64,000 bases of DNA, taken from NCBI GenBank assembly GCA_030248065.1, contig JASAMV010007285.1, positions 62,001-126,000 of the forward strand, in the 5' to 3' direction. This document shows, piece after piece, positions 1-11,062 of this stretch. Positions within the stretch are counted from its first letter, which is position 1. The number at the start of each line of letters is the position of its first letter. The notes beneath the pieces are model-generated. The model was not told the origin of the DNA. It saw only the letters and a list, made by a program, of their open reading frames with translations, and searched no databases. The position numbers and the translations under genes were made by a program. This DNA is from Rhynchonema sp. JSB1_4 (taxonomy: Eukaryota; Nematoda; Chromadorea; Monhysterida; Xyalidae).

Positions 1-930
1 AAACGCTAGTGACAATCACCAAGAGTTATGGCAGCGCGACGTTAGCTAACAGGGGAACAGCCGCGTTAATACAATAAGCGGGCGGCACATGATTTACGAC
101 ACCCAGTGCAGTGCCCCCTCATCACCAACGCAACTGGCACAAGTATATGCCTACCGTAACCCAACGGGCGTCTGTTTCGGGTGTTGAATACGAACCAAAT
201 TAATGACCTGGTAAACTTGCGAGGTATCCATTCTGTTTGGTGGATGGGCCGGCGGGCAACAGAAAAAAACGGGCCTGCATTTGCGTCGGCGAAGAAAAAT
301 GACCAGATTATGCGCGCTCTTTTCTCTTTGCTACTGTTACATATAGCTTGGGCCATAGATGTCGGATAGTTGGGTGCATTGACATCAGACTGGATGGTGT
401 TGAGCGTTTGGTTGGGTGTACCCTCGAAATGGAAAGGCATGGAGTGTGCGGCAGACGGACAGAGTGGTGTGTGAAATGGGGTTGGGCAATGTTATTGTTG
501 GTGATCTATTGTTTCAAGTGCACACACGCACACATAACGGAGCAAAACAAACGCACATGTAGACGGGTGCGATTTGGGGAGCGGACAAAATTAAGAAACA
601 AATTTCACACAATTTACACATTACAGTATAATCTTGATAATCACCCACAATACAATTAATGTATAGTCCATCCATCAGCTCATGACACTTTTTGTCAGCT
701 GAAAAGCTTAACAGGATCCAGTGCTGTTCCGGTTCCGGTTGGCTTACGAAAAAGAAAAGAAAGAGAAATCGGTTTTTATTTTATTTTTGTGCGCCGTTTT
801 CTCTGACATTGCCTTGCGGAGGAACAATTTTTCACAACGGAATCTCAACCTCCCGTACAAAAGTGCCATGAGCTGATGGATGGACTATACGCCAACATTC
901 ACGATCGTCATTCATTGTTGTTTGTTTCAG
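1..930 (+). other. Intron upstream of the Hox1 homeobox exon
   Basis: No convincing exon is seen. The short open frames have no recognisable protein character. The segment ends with a C. elegans-like TTTGTTTCAG acceptor at 930. A complete MITE (662-889) sits only about 40 bases from that acceptor. Confidence 0.55.
662..889. mobile_element. MITE family 1, copy 1 (TIR TATAGTCC)
   Basis: A 228-base element bounded by a perfect inverted repeat of about 23 bases beginning TATAGTCCATCCATCAGCTC. The other three copies start at 21070, 49729 and 53408. The interior has no coding capacity. Copies 1 to 3 are preceded by G and followed by C, so the outermost TATA can be read as a TA duplication plus a TIR starting TAGTCC, as expected for a Tc1/mariner-type non-autonomous element. 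The superfamily is inferred from that target only. Confidence 0.85.
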
Positions 931-1346
931 TGAAACGTCGCGCGCCGATTCTGCTCGACGATCCGTCAGCGAATCGCACGAATTTCACGACCAAGCAGCT
1001 GACCGAATTGGAGAAGGAGTTTCGCTATCAGAAGTATCTGACGCGCGCGCGCCGACTCGAGATCGCCACGCAGTTGCAACTGAACGAGACGCAGGTGAAG
1101 ATCTGGTTCCAGAATCGACGAATGAAGGAGAAGAAACGCGAGAAGGAGTCGGCGTTCCTCGCCGCCAACGGCATCGGCCCGTACGGCGGTCGCGTGGCCG
1201 TGTCGTCGCCGTCGGACAACGCCTCGGACAACAACGACAGCAACGCGTCAAACTCACCGCCGTCCACCAACGAGGGACTTGGCCAACCGCCCACCATGAC
1301 CACGCAGTACGCCGGCATCAAACCAGACTGCTTCACCACGCTCTAG
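931..1346 (+). CDS. ceh-13: Hox1 (labial/ceh-13) homeobox gene, last exon only
   Basis: This is the 3' terminal exon of a Hox1-class homeobox transcription factor, a sequence-specific DNA-binding nuclear protein that patterns the anterior body. The exon follows a TTTGTTTCAG acceptor (921-930), starts in phase 1 and stops with TAG at 1344-1346. The 60-residue homeodomain spans about 963-1142. It has the Hox1 hallmarks [16 protein letters not shown] in helix 1 and [15 protein letters not shown] in helix 3, including Gln50 and Asn51. It continues into KEKKREKE, which resembles nematode ceh-13 rather than the KQKKR tail of other animals. The remaining roughly 65 residues are Ser/Asn-rich and look disordered. 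The hexapeptide and N-terminus must be encoded upstream, outside the window or in exons I cannot identify; an ATG-led reading from 876 would run through the intron and is not the true start. Class assignment is secure; the orthologue name assumes a nematode. Confidence 0.93.
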
Positions 1347-4300
1347 TCATCTTATACATATAATTATGTATATAAATATATTTTTCACTATTATTCTTTT
1401 TTATATTCTTCTTGAGCGTAGATTGTTTATTATTCGCGTCGCGTCCATTGTTCCGCGTGCCTCAGTGTACTGCGCCGATGATGTTTGAACGGTGTTGGTT
1501 GGTTGAAGAATGGAACATCATTTATTTTCGGAAATCTCATTTTTCGGCTTTATGTTTTCCGTTTTCTACACTTCAACATGACTCGTTAGGATAGCAGGGT
1601 ATTTTCTTTCTTATTACGTTTTTTCTATACTTCAAAATGCTGAATGTACTGTTGTTATCTTTCCGCAATCACGAACAAACTTTCACACATTTCTGATGCA
1701 GTTTTTACTGAAGTTGACGTGATTGTGGGACAATTAAAGTATACTTGATGGCTTTACTGTGGTTCCCAGTTGGTTATAATTCATATTGTATTTATATTTT
1801 ACTAAATATTGTTGCATATTGTCAACTTTGTTTATGATTTTTTAGAATTTTAAAACTGTTGCCCGCTAAAATGCGTATAAAAACGTATTGTTATTGTAGT
1901 ACAGCATCTCATGTGATACAAGCAAGATTACGATTTTTAAAGTCCGAAATTCTGACAATTGTACAAAACCGCGTAAGAGCGTAGATAGGCCCACGTTATC
2001 GACTTATCAACACCGCAAAACGGCTTTGTTGTTCAAAATATTGAAATTATAGAAATTTACAATGAAATACCAAAGAGTTGTCGTTCTTACAGGTTCATTA
2101 TCGTCTTTATCCCTTTTTATTTTGTCGCGCATGATACAATTGTGGCGTAAAATTAAATGAAATTATAAAATAAATTTAACTTTGAGAAATGCTTCAAATC
2201 GACCCAAATCGCTTTATCTAATCGATTGGAAAGTGGAATCAAATAATGGCGATCTCATTTTTGAGCACACAGCACCACGATCACAATAATCCGATCAGCA
2301 TTAATTGTCCGCCAAGCCTTGTCATTGTCATCACATCATAACCGATCCCGCACCCTCCCCTGGGACAGCAAGGCAATAGCTAAAAAAACATGCGTGCACT
2401 TGTCCCGCTCCAAACATGCATCTAATTCGCAGGTCATACATTCATAATCATCGTTGTGTTGAGAGACATGACCCCCACCCCATATCGTGTCATAACGAAT
2501 CAACCACATGTCCGACAGGCCTGCTCTTGCTCCCACAAAATCGCTAGCCGCACTCACGGTTCGGAATTTTTTGGAAACGCAAATTTACACATCGCCCCCA
2601 AAAAAACGAACCAGAAACAGCGCAGGTGAAGCGTCAGATTTGAACTGCAGATGTTTCTCAGAGGGAGGGTCCTTCGAATACGACAAATGCAACTGACCGT
2701 CCCAGCGAAACATCAACGTGCATGAGATACATATGTCCACAATACCGTAACCATAACGCAAAGGGGGACAGTTCATAGGGTATACAGCTGTGCCAGTGCG
2801 TGTCGCGCAGCGTGGGAAGCAAAATACCAACCAACAACGATTTCTAGTTTTCAAAGTGTTTTGTGGCCAATACCAATTTTTTGAGCACTTTGTCTCTCGC
2901 ACTGTGCGCTGCGAAAGTGTCGACAAAAATGTCAGGACAATTTGCGTGGCAAATGATTGATCAAAGGCGGGGACGCCGGCATTGCGAAAAAACATTTATA
3001 GACACGCGATTATGAGGGCGCAGCGTGAAATGCGCACATTTGTGTGTGGAGAAGTTTACTTTGGACATTTAAAAGTTGTATTATATCAGGTACGCCAGTA
3101 TTCAATGTTGTGATTCGCACTATCTGGTTGATTATTTTCGAATCAACAATCACTTGGGCAGGAAAAGGGCAATTTCCTCAAAACCTTCAGCTAAAAAACT
3201 TGAGTTCGAGTTGTCAATCAAGTCAATCGGATGGATGGGTCTCCGGGGACATAAATCGCGATTTTATGCGAGTCAAAGATGCGATTTCCAGATCAGTCGT
3301 TTTCGCTCGATCATCGGATAATCTTGCAAAAAAGCAAAATCACTCATTTTGGCCTTTCGAAAAAAGTACATTGTACATATCGATGAAAACAATATTCTGG
3401 TCGTGCTCTGTCTGACAGACCACGAATTTATTCATATAATCTGCCTCTGCTCTGGGAGTTTGTATAACTTGGATTTGTGCATTATTGATCACTAGTTCGA
3501 GAGCCGATTCCCCCAGTCAAAAATTATCATGGTATACCAGAATGTGCATATTTGCTGCTGCACACCATACACTGCTGCTGCATATTCATAATACCCACTT
3601 ATACCTGTCGTCACCAGTTATGGCGTTTCCTGCCCCAAATTGATCACAACAACTTTAATGAACCAAAGAGGCTCCACAATACTGATCGATGAGTTCGTGA
3701 TCGTGTGCAATCGTTTTGTATCCAGGTGAACCACAGAAACACCACAGATCGTGACTACGAATACGATTATCGACCAATCAACTGCCAATGCGCGGCACAA
3801 GTCAGGTTATCCTGATAATAATGATGCCTCGAAACTTGACCCCGATTACTGTGCTGCATACGCCTCCTAACTGCACTGAGGTGAGAATGTTTATGCAGTT
3901 GCACCCTATGGTTGCTACTGTCTGTGTGTATGGTGGGGACGGTAAGACAGAAAGCATATCAATTGGAAAGGAATGCTAGTTTTGGGTCTGGTTGTACTGC
4001 GGCCGGTTCACAGATGTGCTGTCTGTGTGTGTATGCGGCGGCGATCCCTCTCTCAAATACACCGATCAATCAAAATCAGTGCGCCAAGCAGCCAAATATG
4101 ATTGCAATCATCAAAAGCCAGGCCCGACCCGACGTGTCACTGCAAACAGTTGTGTACAGCCATAATGTGCAAGGATTATTACAGTCGAATGCAGAGCATA
4201 TGGGCTGCTACAGATGACCCGCTCTGACTTTTGCTGGCTCATTGAGACGGCAGGGATATAAATCACCCGAACAGTGAGATGTTCGTACCCATTAATGACC

Positions 4301-6172
4301 TGCTAAATGGCGACTTTTGTCTTTGACCATTAAGTCGTGCTCGAACAATATCCGACTTTTCTTGAATGAAATCTGTTGAGCTCATCTGAGCCTGCTTTGC
4401 AGTTGCAACATACAGTAGTGATAGTGTGCATTAAACAGTTGTGAACGTGCTCCAGAACATGTTGGTCATGTGGTGTGCCCTGGTTTGATCTGGGACTAAT
4501 AAAGACCGAGTCTCACTGACTGCTTGCAAGCAGCAGCCAAGTGTGACGACGCCGAACTGTCGGCCAGCTGCGACATTCGATCATAATTTTGCAACGTCAT
4601 ATAATCTGCTGCACCTGACCTTCCGGTGCACGACTTGGAACGGGGGCGCCGTTGTTGTCTAATTGTTAGGTCATATGTACGGTCATGCCATGCCTTGCAT
4701 CCGTTTGCTACCAGTCTAGCTAATCTTAGTAGCTAGATTGTAACAAACCAATGGCATTGTCGTCACGCATTTAATTTCAGTTCTACATCATTAGTATGCG
4801 AAACAGAGGTATACGTGTGACCGGGTGTTATTCAAGAACCTGTACAAATCCGATACGGCTAATTTTTGTGTGACATTTAACGTGACCACTTTCCTGGCAA
4901 TAAATAGTGCTATCAAACATACCATAGCCTAGTCTGTCTGTAGTCTGTAGGCGCCGCAGAGTCTGAGCCGCGTCCGACTTGATCGTGCGTAATGCCCACT
5001 TACAACCGTTTTGGCAAATGTATTGGGCCGGCTGGAGTATAAATGGATGCACCGTAGTCAGAGACGTATAAGTTCCACCTACCGTAACCCAATGAACGAT
5101 CGATCACGCGAACGCAGCGGGGCCGGGTTGCACATCGAAATTAGCCATAAATCACTTTGTTTGCAAACAACAAATAGCTAAGCATGGCCATCCACACAAA
5201 ATACGGTGTACGTGTGTGTGTTTGCACTGGGTCATTTCGAACAGCAATGAAAGAACGCCAGGATTTATTCATACAAACGTCTGCTGTACATTTATATGGG
5301 CAGCGCCAAGTTGGCAGGATAAATACAATCAAACGCATAATGACAGAACGAATGCAAGTAATACATCACGATCGGCACCGCCATACTCCTATGTAGACAT
5401 TCAATTGCTGCGCGCTGGTTTGGGCACAACCTTCGACCTGGATAATCAAAAAATAAAACTTTCGGATCCATCAGGCAAGTGAGCAAAGCCAGCTTGTGCA
5501 AGACCACTTTGAGCAAACAAAAACGAGCAAAGAAGACCAAGCGAGTAGAAACGAAAAAAGCGACCAAAATCTGCCAAAGCCGTAGGAACAAAAACGAAGT
5601 CTGCTCTTTCTGGTTTGATCAACGCTTTTGCTCACTTGCCCGGTCACCATTAGGTGAGGCAGGAGCGGTCCCACCTTGGCCTTTTGTACAAGCCTATTTC
5701 AACGTTTACTGATGATGCTGTGGTGACTTAAGGACGAAAGGTTTATCAAGCCACGTATGTGTCCGTGGACAAGTTTTAAGCCGATTGCAGCAGTTGTAGC
5801 ATGACCGGCAAATGTCAAAATATCCCCTGCATTCAAATACGACTAAGGCCATACCTGTCCCGCGACCCTACTGATATATCTCTGCACGAACAGTGGTACG
5901 CATTTACGATTAGGTGGAGGCTTAGCAAAGGCCTGGTGTAAGATTAGGCCTAAGCCAAAGCCGAAACCCAAACCAGACCAGCACTGGCAATGAGCCAGGC
6001 ACGGCACGTTGTCATCCGCCAACGCCAAGTAAATTCCTATATGAAACTGACCAAATTGGGAACTTGCAGTAACTAAAGTTTGAAGACTGCTGGCATGGTA
6101 AGTACTCAAACAAGTGCTCTTATTGGCAAGTGGCTGAATGAATTTAGAAACAGCTCCAGCTCATCACCTCAC
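1347..6172. other. Region without a supportable gene
   Basis: Downstream of the Hox1 stop the sequence is AT-rich (1350-2250) and should include the 3' UTR. The open frames in 2.3-5.7 kb lack domain character, consistent splice phases or recognisable families. One or more terminal exons of the minus-strand SWIM gene B should lie here, since its last recognised exon ends in phase 2 at 6173, but I could not identify them. A foldback element occupies 5476-5642, and a run of degenerate GCCTAA units lies near 5930-5975. Confidence 0.5.
5476..5642. repeat. Foldback element of the TGAGCAA family
   Basis: The left end (AAGTGAGCAAAGCC, then ACCACTTTGAGCAA) is answered by an inverted right end (TTTTGCTCACTTGCCC). 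The same words form the arms of a better preserved element at 48343-48600, so the two belong to one family. No coding capacity is seen. Confidence 0.6.
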
Positions 6173-9100
6173 CTGTCCGGATTGTGTGCGACCGATTCAC
6201 CGTGGGGCAGGGGCGTGTCGTGCAGGTATTGCTTGTAGTCGGTGTACACATTTAGATGGCCGGCCACTGACAATGTGTGCATGCACACTCGTTGCAGCGC
6301 CTGTGCACCAGGTGGTCAATGGATTTTTTTAACCTGCGCAATTTCAAAAAAAAACACAGCCCACGCAATTAAATGGGCAACGACCGGACTGACGCCGGCG
6401 GACAGTATCTTGAGCTGGCTCTTGCTTGAACATCGTTTTACCTGCCGGACCACACGTTGGGTCCGCGCACAGCACGGGTGCCGATCAAAAAAATGGGGAC
6501 AACACCGGCTGCAGGGCAGTACTTGGGGGGTCCTCCCAAATTCATCTATCTATCGTCAACACTTTTTGATTTCATCTATCTATCGTCAACACTTCTGGGC
6601 TAATCTATCTATCGTTAACAAATTCTGGGAACAATCTATCTATTGTCAACCCCAAAATGGACATTTTTGACCTAAAAGGGCTCAAAATCGGTATTTTTTA
6701 CCCCAAATAGTCAAAAAATCGCGCGCTACGCGCGGATTTAGTACATCTAAGTACATTTTGTCTAATATTTAAACATTATTAGGTACTTACTGCACTATAC
6801 TATACCTTGGTTTTTGGTTACCCCCACCATCTATCTATCGTCAACAAGTTTGGGTCGACCCTCCCCCAGATTTTGGACTTGGGTCATCAATCTATCGTCA
6901 ACACCCTGACCAAGTACTACACTGACCGGATGACACAACAGAGGCTCTCCATCTTGAATAACGGTTTCAAACTTAAGACTACGGCTTGCACATACTGCCT
7001 CAGCAGACAAACGTCTGCACGAACCGTGAGTTTTCGAAAACGCCCTGTTATGAGCCCGCTGTTTTGGCAGTCACACACACGCACACACAGCGTACAACCT
7101 AGATAGAATTGAATACAGCATGCCACTCAAAGCACCGTCGCGCAACAAACAACCCACCTCAAACTGGTCACAGTTGCACGTGAACCAGCCGTCCTGCAGT
7201 CGTTGCACAGTGAACGTGTACTTGTCGACGTTGACCGCATAGACGTCATCATGGCCGCGCACCGTCTGTATCAATCTGCGTGTCACCACATCGCACGCGC
7301 GCGTCTGCATGATGTGCCATTCATCACGACCCACGCCGAACATGACTGGCTCACGCTGCAATTGCAAACAACGATTCAATACAACGATTGTTGCTGCATA
7401 AATGCATGTGTTTAATACGGTACAGGTACACTGTCATAAAAGCACAGTTTTTTCCAAATATTTGTCCAGTACTGGAAAATAGGTAAAATCAAGAGACATT
7501 TTTAATCCCAAACAGGTTTTTGAACAAAATCGATTGAAAATACCACTTTCTGCGCCCTTCTGGGACATTTGGTCCGAAGAAAAATTTCGTTCAAATTTTT
7601 TTGTTGGCAAAATTAGTGTTTTGAACTGTAAGTGTTTGGTGCGCAACATCGCTGTAACCCTGGTGCCTTCCAAAGTTATAAAAATTGAAACTGGATTCTG
7701 TAGGTAAGGTAAGCTGTTTCTGGTGCGGCTGAAAAATTCTCACCTGAATAATCATTATGCAACGAGGTCGGCATCAAACTTGTGCGCTCCGTGCTGCAAA
7801 AGCCCGGACGCACCCAGTTTGATACCGGCCCCAAATGTTTTTGGTTCCAATAATGGGTTTGTTGGTTGCTATAAAGGAAACTGCTTGCAGAACAAACGTC
7901 GTTTCTGTCAACTCTTTGAAGGGAGGTCTATCGCGAGTGTAACATTTCCGAGCCTGCCATCTCAGCCAGTTCAAGCATAGTAGCGCCATGCCTGCTGGGT
8001 TACAGCAACGTAGCAATTACGTTAGATCAGCAGACCAGTGCGATGAAACAATGAAGGTCACGTGACGTCGCACTGGCTGTCAGGCGGACGCGGGTGTTTG
8101 AATGTGGTCGCCAACACAAACAACAACAATTACCCCACACCAGACAGGGTGGTCAATTTATAAACTCGGTATCAAAATGTTATCACGACCAACTAACTAT
8201 ACTTGCGGATGAAAAAATACGTTTTCTTCGCGAGAAAAAAGTTTTTTCGTAAAAAACGTTTCTTCGGTATTTCCGACAGTTTTTGGAGATGGAAAAAAAT
8301 GCAGCAGCTTGAAATTTTTCTTAAAAGCATGTTTTTTCGTTAACTTCAGAAAACATTTTCGTGAGCCAGAGCCAGACTTTGGTTTTAATAAATATACATT
8401 TTTAAATTCTTCTGTTCACAACTAATCTTTTGTCATACTCTCGCATCCTTTGGTCCAAGGCGTGGTGTAAAAGGGCCCTGCTTTGATCATTTTGGTCGTA
8501 ATGAGTGTCAAAAACACGCCAAGACACTGTCTGTACTGACGTCAACATGGGTCGAAAAGGCGTTATTTTGGATTCCCCTATACACCACGGTTCTCTATCG
8601 GTTTTTTCAGGAAATTTTTCAAAAACATAAAAAACCGGTTTTTCTGCAAGTATACGACCAACAGACTGGAACGCCGCCTTTCCTCAACATGATTGAATAA
8701 AAAACGAACAACAAGAAGCACATAAAAATTATTGTGGTTGTCCACTGCACAGTTGCGAGTGCAAAACAAGGGCTTGCTGACATTTTTTCCAGGGCCCGAT
8801 TTTCCGATTCCGAGGATTTACGGCACTCTTCGGAATTTGGTCCAAGCCTAGGCATAACATTTAGCCTGAGCCTCGGCTTGAAGGTTAGGCGCTAATGAGA
8901 GTGCTGTAACACGCGTTGCAACAAAACAAAAAAAGTTTAAAAAAATACTTGTTTTTTTAAAAAAAAGCCGGCACTTTTTTAAAAAAAAACAAAAAATAAG
9001 CACAGGATATTTTCGACTTTTTTGTCCCCAGAATGCACAAAATCTGCTCAATTTACACCCCAAAACGCAAAAATTTTCAATAGGAGTGTGTAACAGTGTT

Positions 9101-10368
9101 TCATTTAGTTCTTATAAATGTGAGCAAGATTAGTACTATAAAGCTGCATATATAGTTTCGGACCCTCAAGTTTCTACCCGTACACATACTTTTCCTTCAT
9201 TTGTTCTTCGATACTGGAAAAAGTTCACTTCGTCGACTTTTTTCAAAACAAAAAAAACTTGTTTTTAAGAAAAGAAAAAAACGATTTTTTATTTTTTTCC
9301 AACGCTGGCCGTAACGGTTCATTGCACTGCCCCCAAATCTGCTGGTCACCTTTTCGTCGTCAACAGCATCGCGTTGTGCGTGACTCGGAGCACGGACGTC
9401 AGCGAACACTTTGTTGATGTACGCTCGGTAGGGTTGTTCGTCGCGATTGTAGATTGCTGCGGCGTACGTGTGCTCACACACCACACCACCAACTTGGAAT
9501 GTATCGCACGCGCACGTATAGTGCACCAGGGCTGGCTGCAACAACAGATGAGAAAATGTGCGCAACAAACACCAATCATCAATGACCCCTGCCAACGACA
9601 ATCGACAGTCTTCTTGGCCACGTTACGTGTGACTATTCGTCCAGAGCGGTCAACCGTTCGGGATCAACTGATGACACGAATAACCAACAAAAATTCTGCC
9701 AGACAGCGGTGGTGACAACAGAAAATCCGGGAATGGTCACGAGATGACCAGATGCATATTTGATGAGGTGATAGCGCGTGACATTTGTTGCGTCATCGGT
9801 GCCCAATGCGAATGATCAATGAAGCTTGGACGCATGAATGCGACATTTACGAGCCTTAACCTTGATCGGCAAAACCAACCGTGTCCGGCTGAGTGACCAG
9901 CACGAATCGTTCCGTCTGGAACAACTGCATGTCGACGAGCACAATGTTGAGTGATGTTTCACCCGGATACTGTAGCACGTGCTTGACGGCGGTGCGACGT
10001 GCCAGTGACGTCAGTTTGCGGTATTCGGCCAGCTGGTAATATATGTGAACGTGAAATATCATAGTGATCACATCGGAAAATAAACGCATGATTACAGTAC
10101 ATCTTCAGCCGGTAGCTCGGGGTCAGGCACCGTTGGTTCACTCGCTGATGTTTCATGTGCGGCATTAGTAGGCGATAATGACGACACCTGCAACGCACAT
10201 GGACATTGCGATTGGTCGGCGAACACACGCTGACGATGCCCTGGTGCACAGCCAGTCTGTCTGACGAAATAGGCAACGAAAAACACGCAACAATTCAAGG
10301 CTGCCTACTCGTTCGTGGTCGTCAGCCGTGTTCGGTTGGTTGTCGGTCTGCAGCTTGACGTCCGTCAT
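6173..10368 (-). CDS. SWIM zinc-finger gene B (paralogue of the 3' half of gene A)
   Basis: Six exons join in phase 0: 10309-10368 (start ATG), 10101-10187, 9880-10032, 9350-9535, 7158-7355 and 6173-6300, the last ending in phase 2. This gives about 271 residues with the C-terminus missing. Exon 4 carries a complete SWIM-type zinc motif (CAC, nine residues, CEH). Exons 5 and 6 carry a second one split by an intron (CNC in one exon, CMH in the next). SWIM domains bind zinc and usually mediate DNA or protein contacts; this protein's role is unknown. Exon 2 is an acidic, Ser/Thr/Pro-rich linker. Exons 3 to 6 match the exons of gene A at 22.38, 21.89, 20.82 and 20.41 kb in order, motif and mostly phase, so B looks like a partial duplicate of A. 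It is read in the same direction and lies just downstream of LIG4. Its introns contain repeat arrays and transposons. Confidence 0.7.
6544..6903 (+). repeat. Six spaced copies of ATCTATCTATCGTCAACA
   Basis: Copies at 6544, 6574, 6603, 6634, 6829 and 6886. The first four are spaced 29-31 bases apart; the last two are further off. Copies 3, 4 and 6 carry one to three changes. The unit is 18 bases and the intervening sequence is unrelated. It lies in the gene B intron between the two halves of the second SWIM motif. Confidence 0.85.
7684..8860 (+). repeat. Four-copy intronic repeat, copy 1 (split by an insertion)
   Basis: A dispersed repeat containing the block CCCAGTTTGATACCGGCCCC, a second block around GGGAGGTCTATCGCGAGTG and a third around CACGTGACGTCGCACTGG. 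It is shared with 23466-24176, 28040-28395 and 32140-32455. All copies run in the same orientation, antisense to the host genes, and all lie in introns. Only copies 1 and 2 retain the right part (CAGACTGGAACGCCGCC to about 8860). Copy 1 is interrupted at 8193-8653. No long reading frame is conserved, so it is non-autonomous; the class is unknown. Confidence 0.8.
8193..8653. mobile_element. 461-base insertion with 8-base target duplication
   Basis: The insertion is flanked by ACGACCAA at 8185-8192 and again at 8654-8661. The repeat copy at 23936-23943 shows the uninterrupted site (GCGACCAA, with only one instance). Both ends contain an inverted ATACTTGC word. An 8-base duplication is typical of hAT-type elements, so a hAT-derived non-autonomous element is the best guess. 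The interior is AT-rich with many GTTTTTTCG-like words and no coding capacity. Confidence 0.75.
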
Positions 10369-11062
10369 ACTGTGGTTGTGTGCACTCCACTGTGTCAAAG
10401 TGTGCGTGTGCTGAAAGCATATCCAATACAACGAAACGAATCCAATTCAAATATCCAATTCAAACATTAGAGTCACTTCACAGACACATTCGGTAACCAC
10501 AACAGCATGTGGCCTGTTCATACAACAGTGGATTGGATGTTCACGTAGTTTCTGACAGCGCCATTTTTATCGTGCAATTATTAAAGCGTCCACAGCAACA
10601 CAGCGATCACCATACACAGCCAAAGTTAGTGGCACAATCCAGCCAAATGGTTCACCGTCAGACCATAATATACCGACCGGTTATATGGTGAGAGAGTTAT
10701 CACAAAAATACTTGCCAACAGAAAACAATCGGGGCCACATGGTCATATTGTCGGGGACGGGGTCGCTGGCAAATGTTTGTTTTGATAGTGTCGGTTGCAG
10801 CAACTCGATGTCGGCCGACCAGTGCGAAAATTACTCTCCTGAGCACAGTCAAAAGAACAGTCACGCTGATCGAAGGCCTGTGCTCCAACTCCGTCACCAG
10901 AAACGATCAAAAGCAAGACATTTGCGAAAATCAGTACGATCTGGATTTATGGGAAAATAAAGTTGTGCGTGCGCACGCGCGTGACGAACGATTAATAGTG
11001 ACATGCATTCAGCAAACTTAAAAAAGAACTTTCTAGACTGACAGCGTCTATGTCACGAACAG
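10369..11062. other. Spacer between LIG4 stop and gene B start
   Basis: This is the interval between the ligase stop and the first ATG of gene B on the same strand. I see no exon, RNA gene or repeat here. It must contain the LIG4 3' UTR and the gene B promoter. Confidence 0.5.

Noticed and set aside
876..930. ATG at 876 as the start of the homeobox protein
   Set aside because: It would translate the MITE edge and the intron acceptor. The TTTGTTTCAG acceptor and the known N-terminal length of Hox1 proteins show that this is an internal exon.
2585..2995. 136-residue minus-strand frame downstream of Hox1
   Set aside because: No domain, no phase-consistent neighbours, and composition unlike the confirmed exons.
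6544..6903. Possible CRISPR array (18-base repeats at about 30-base spacing)
   Set aside because: The host is an animal, repeats vary, spacers are only about 12 bases and there is no cas context. Kept as a repeat only.
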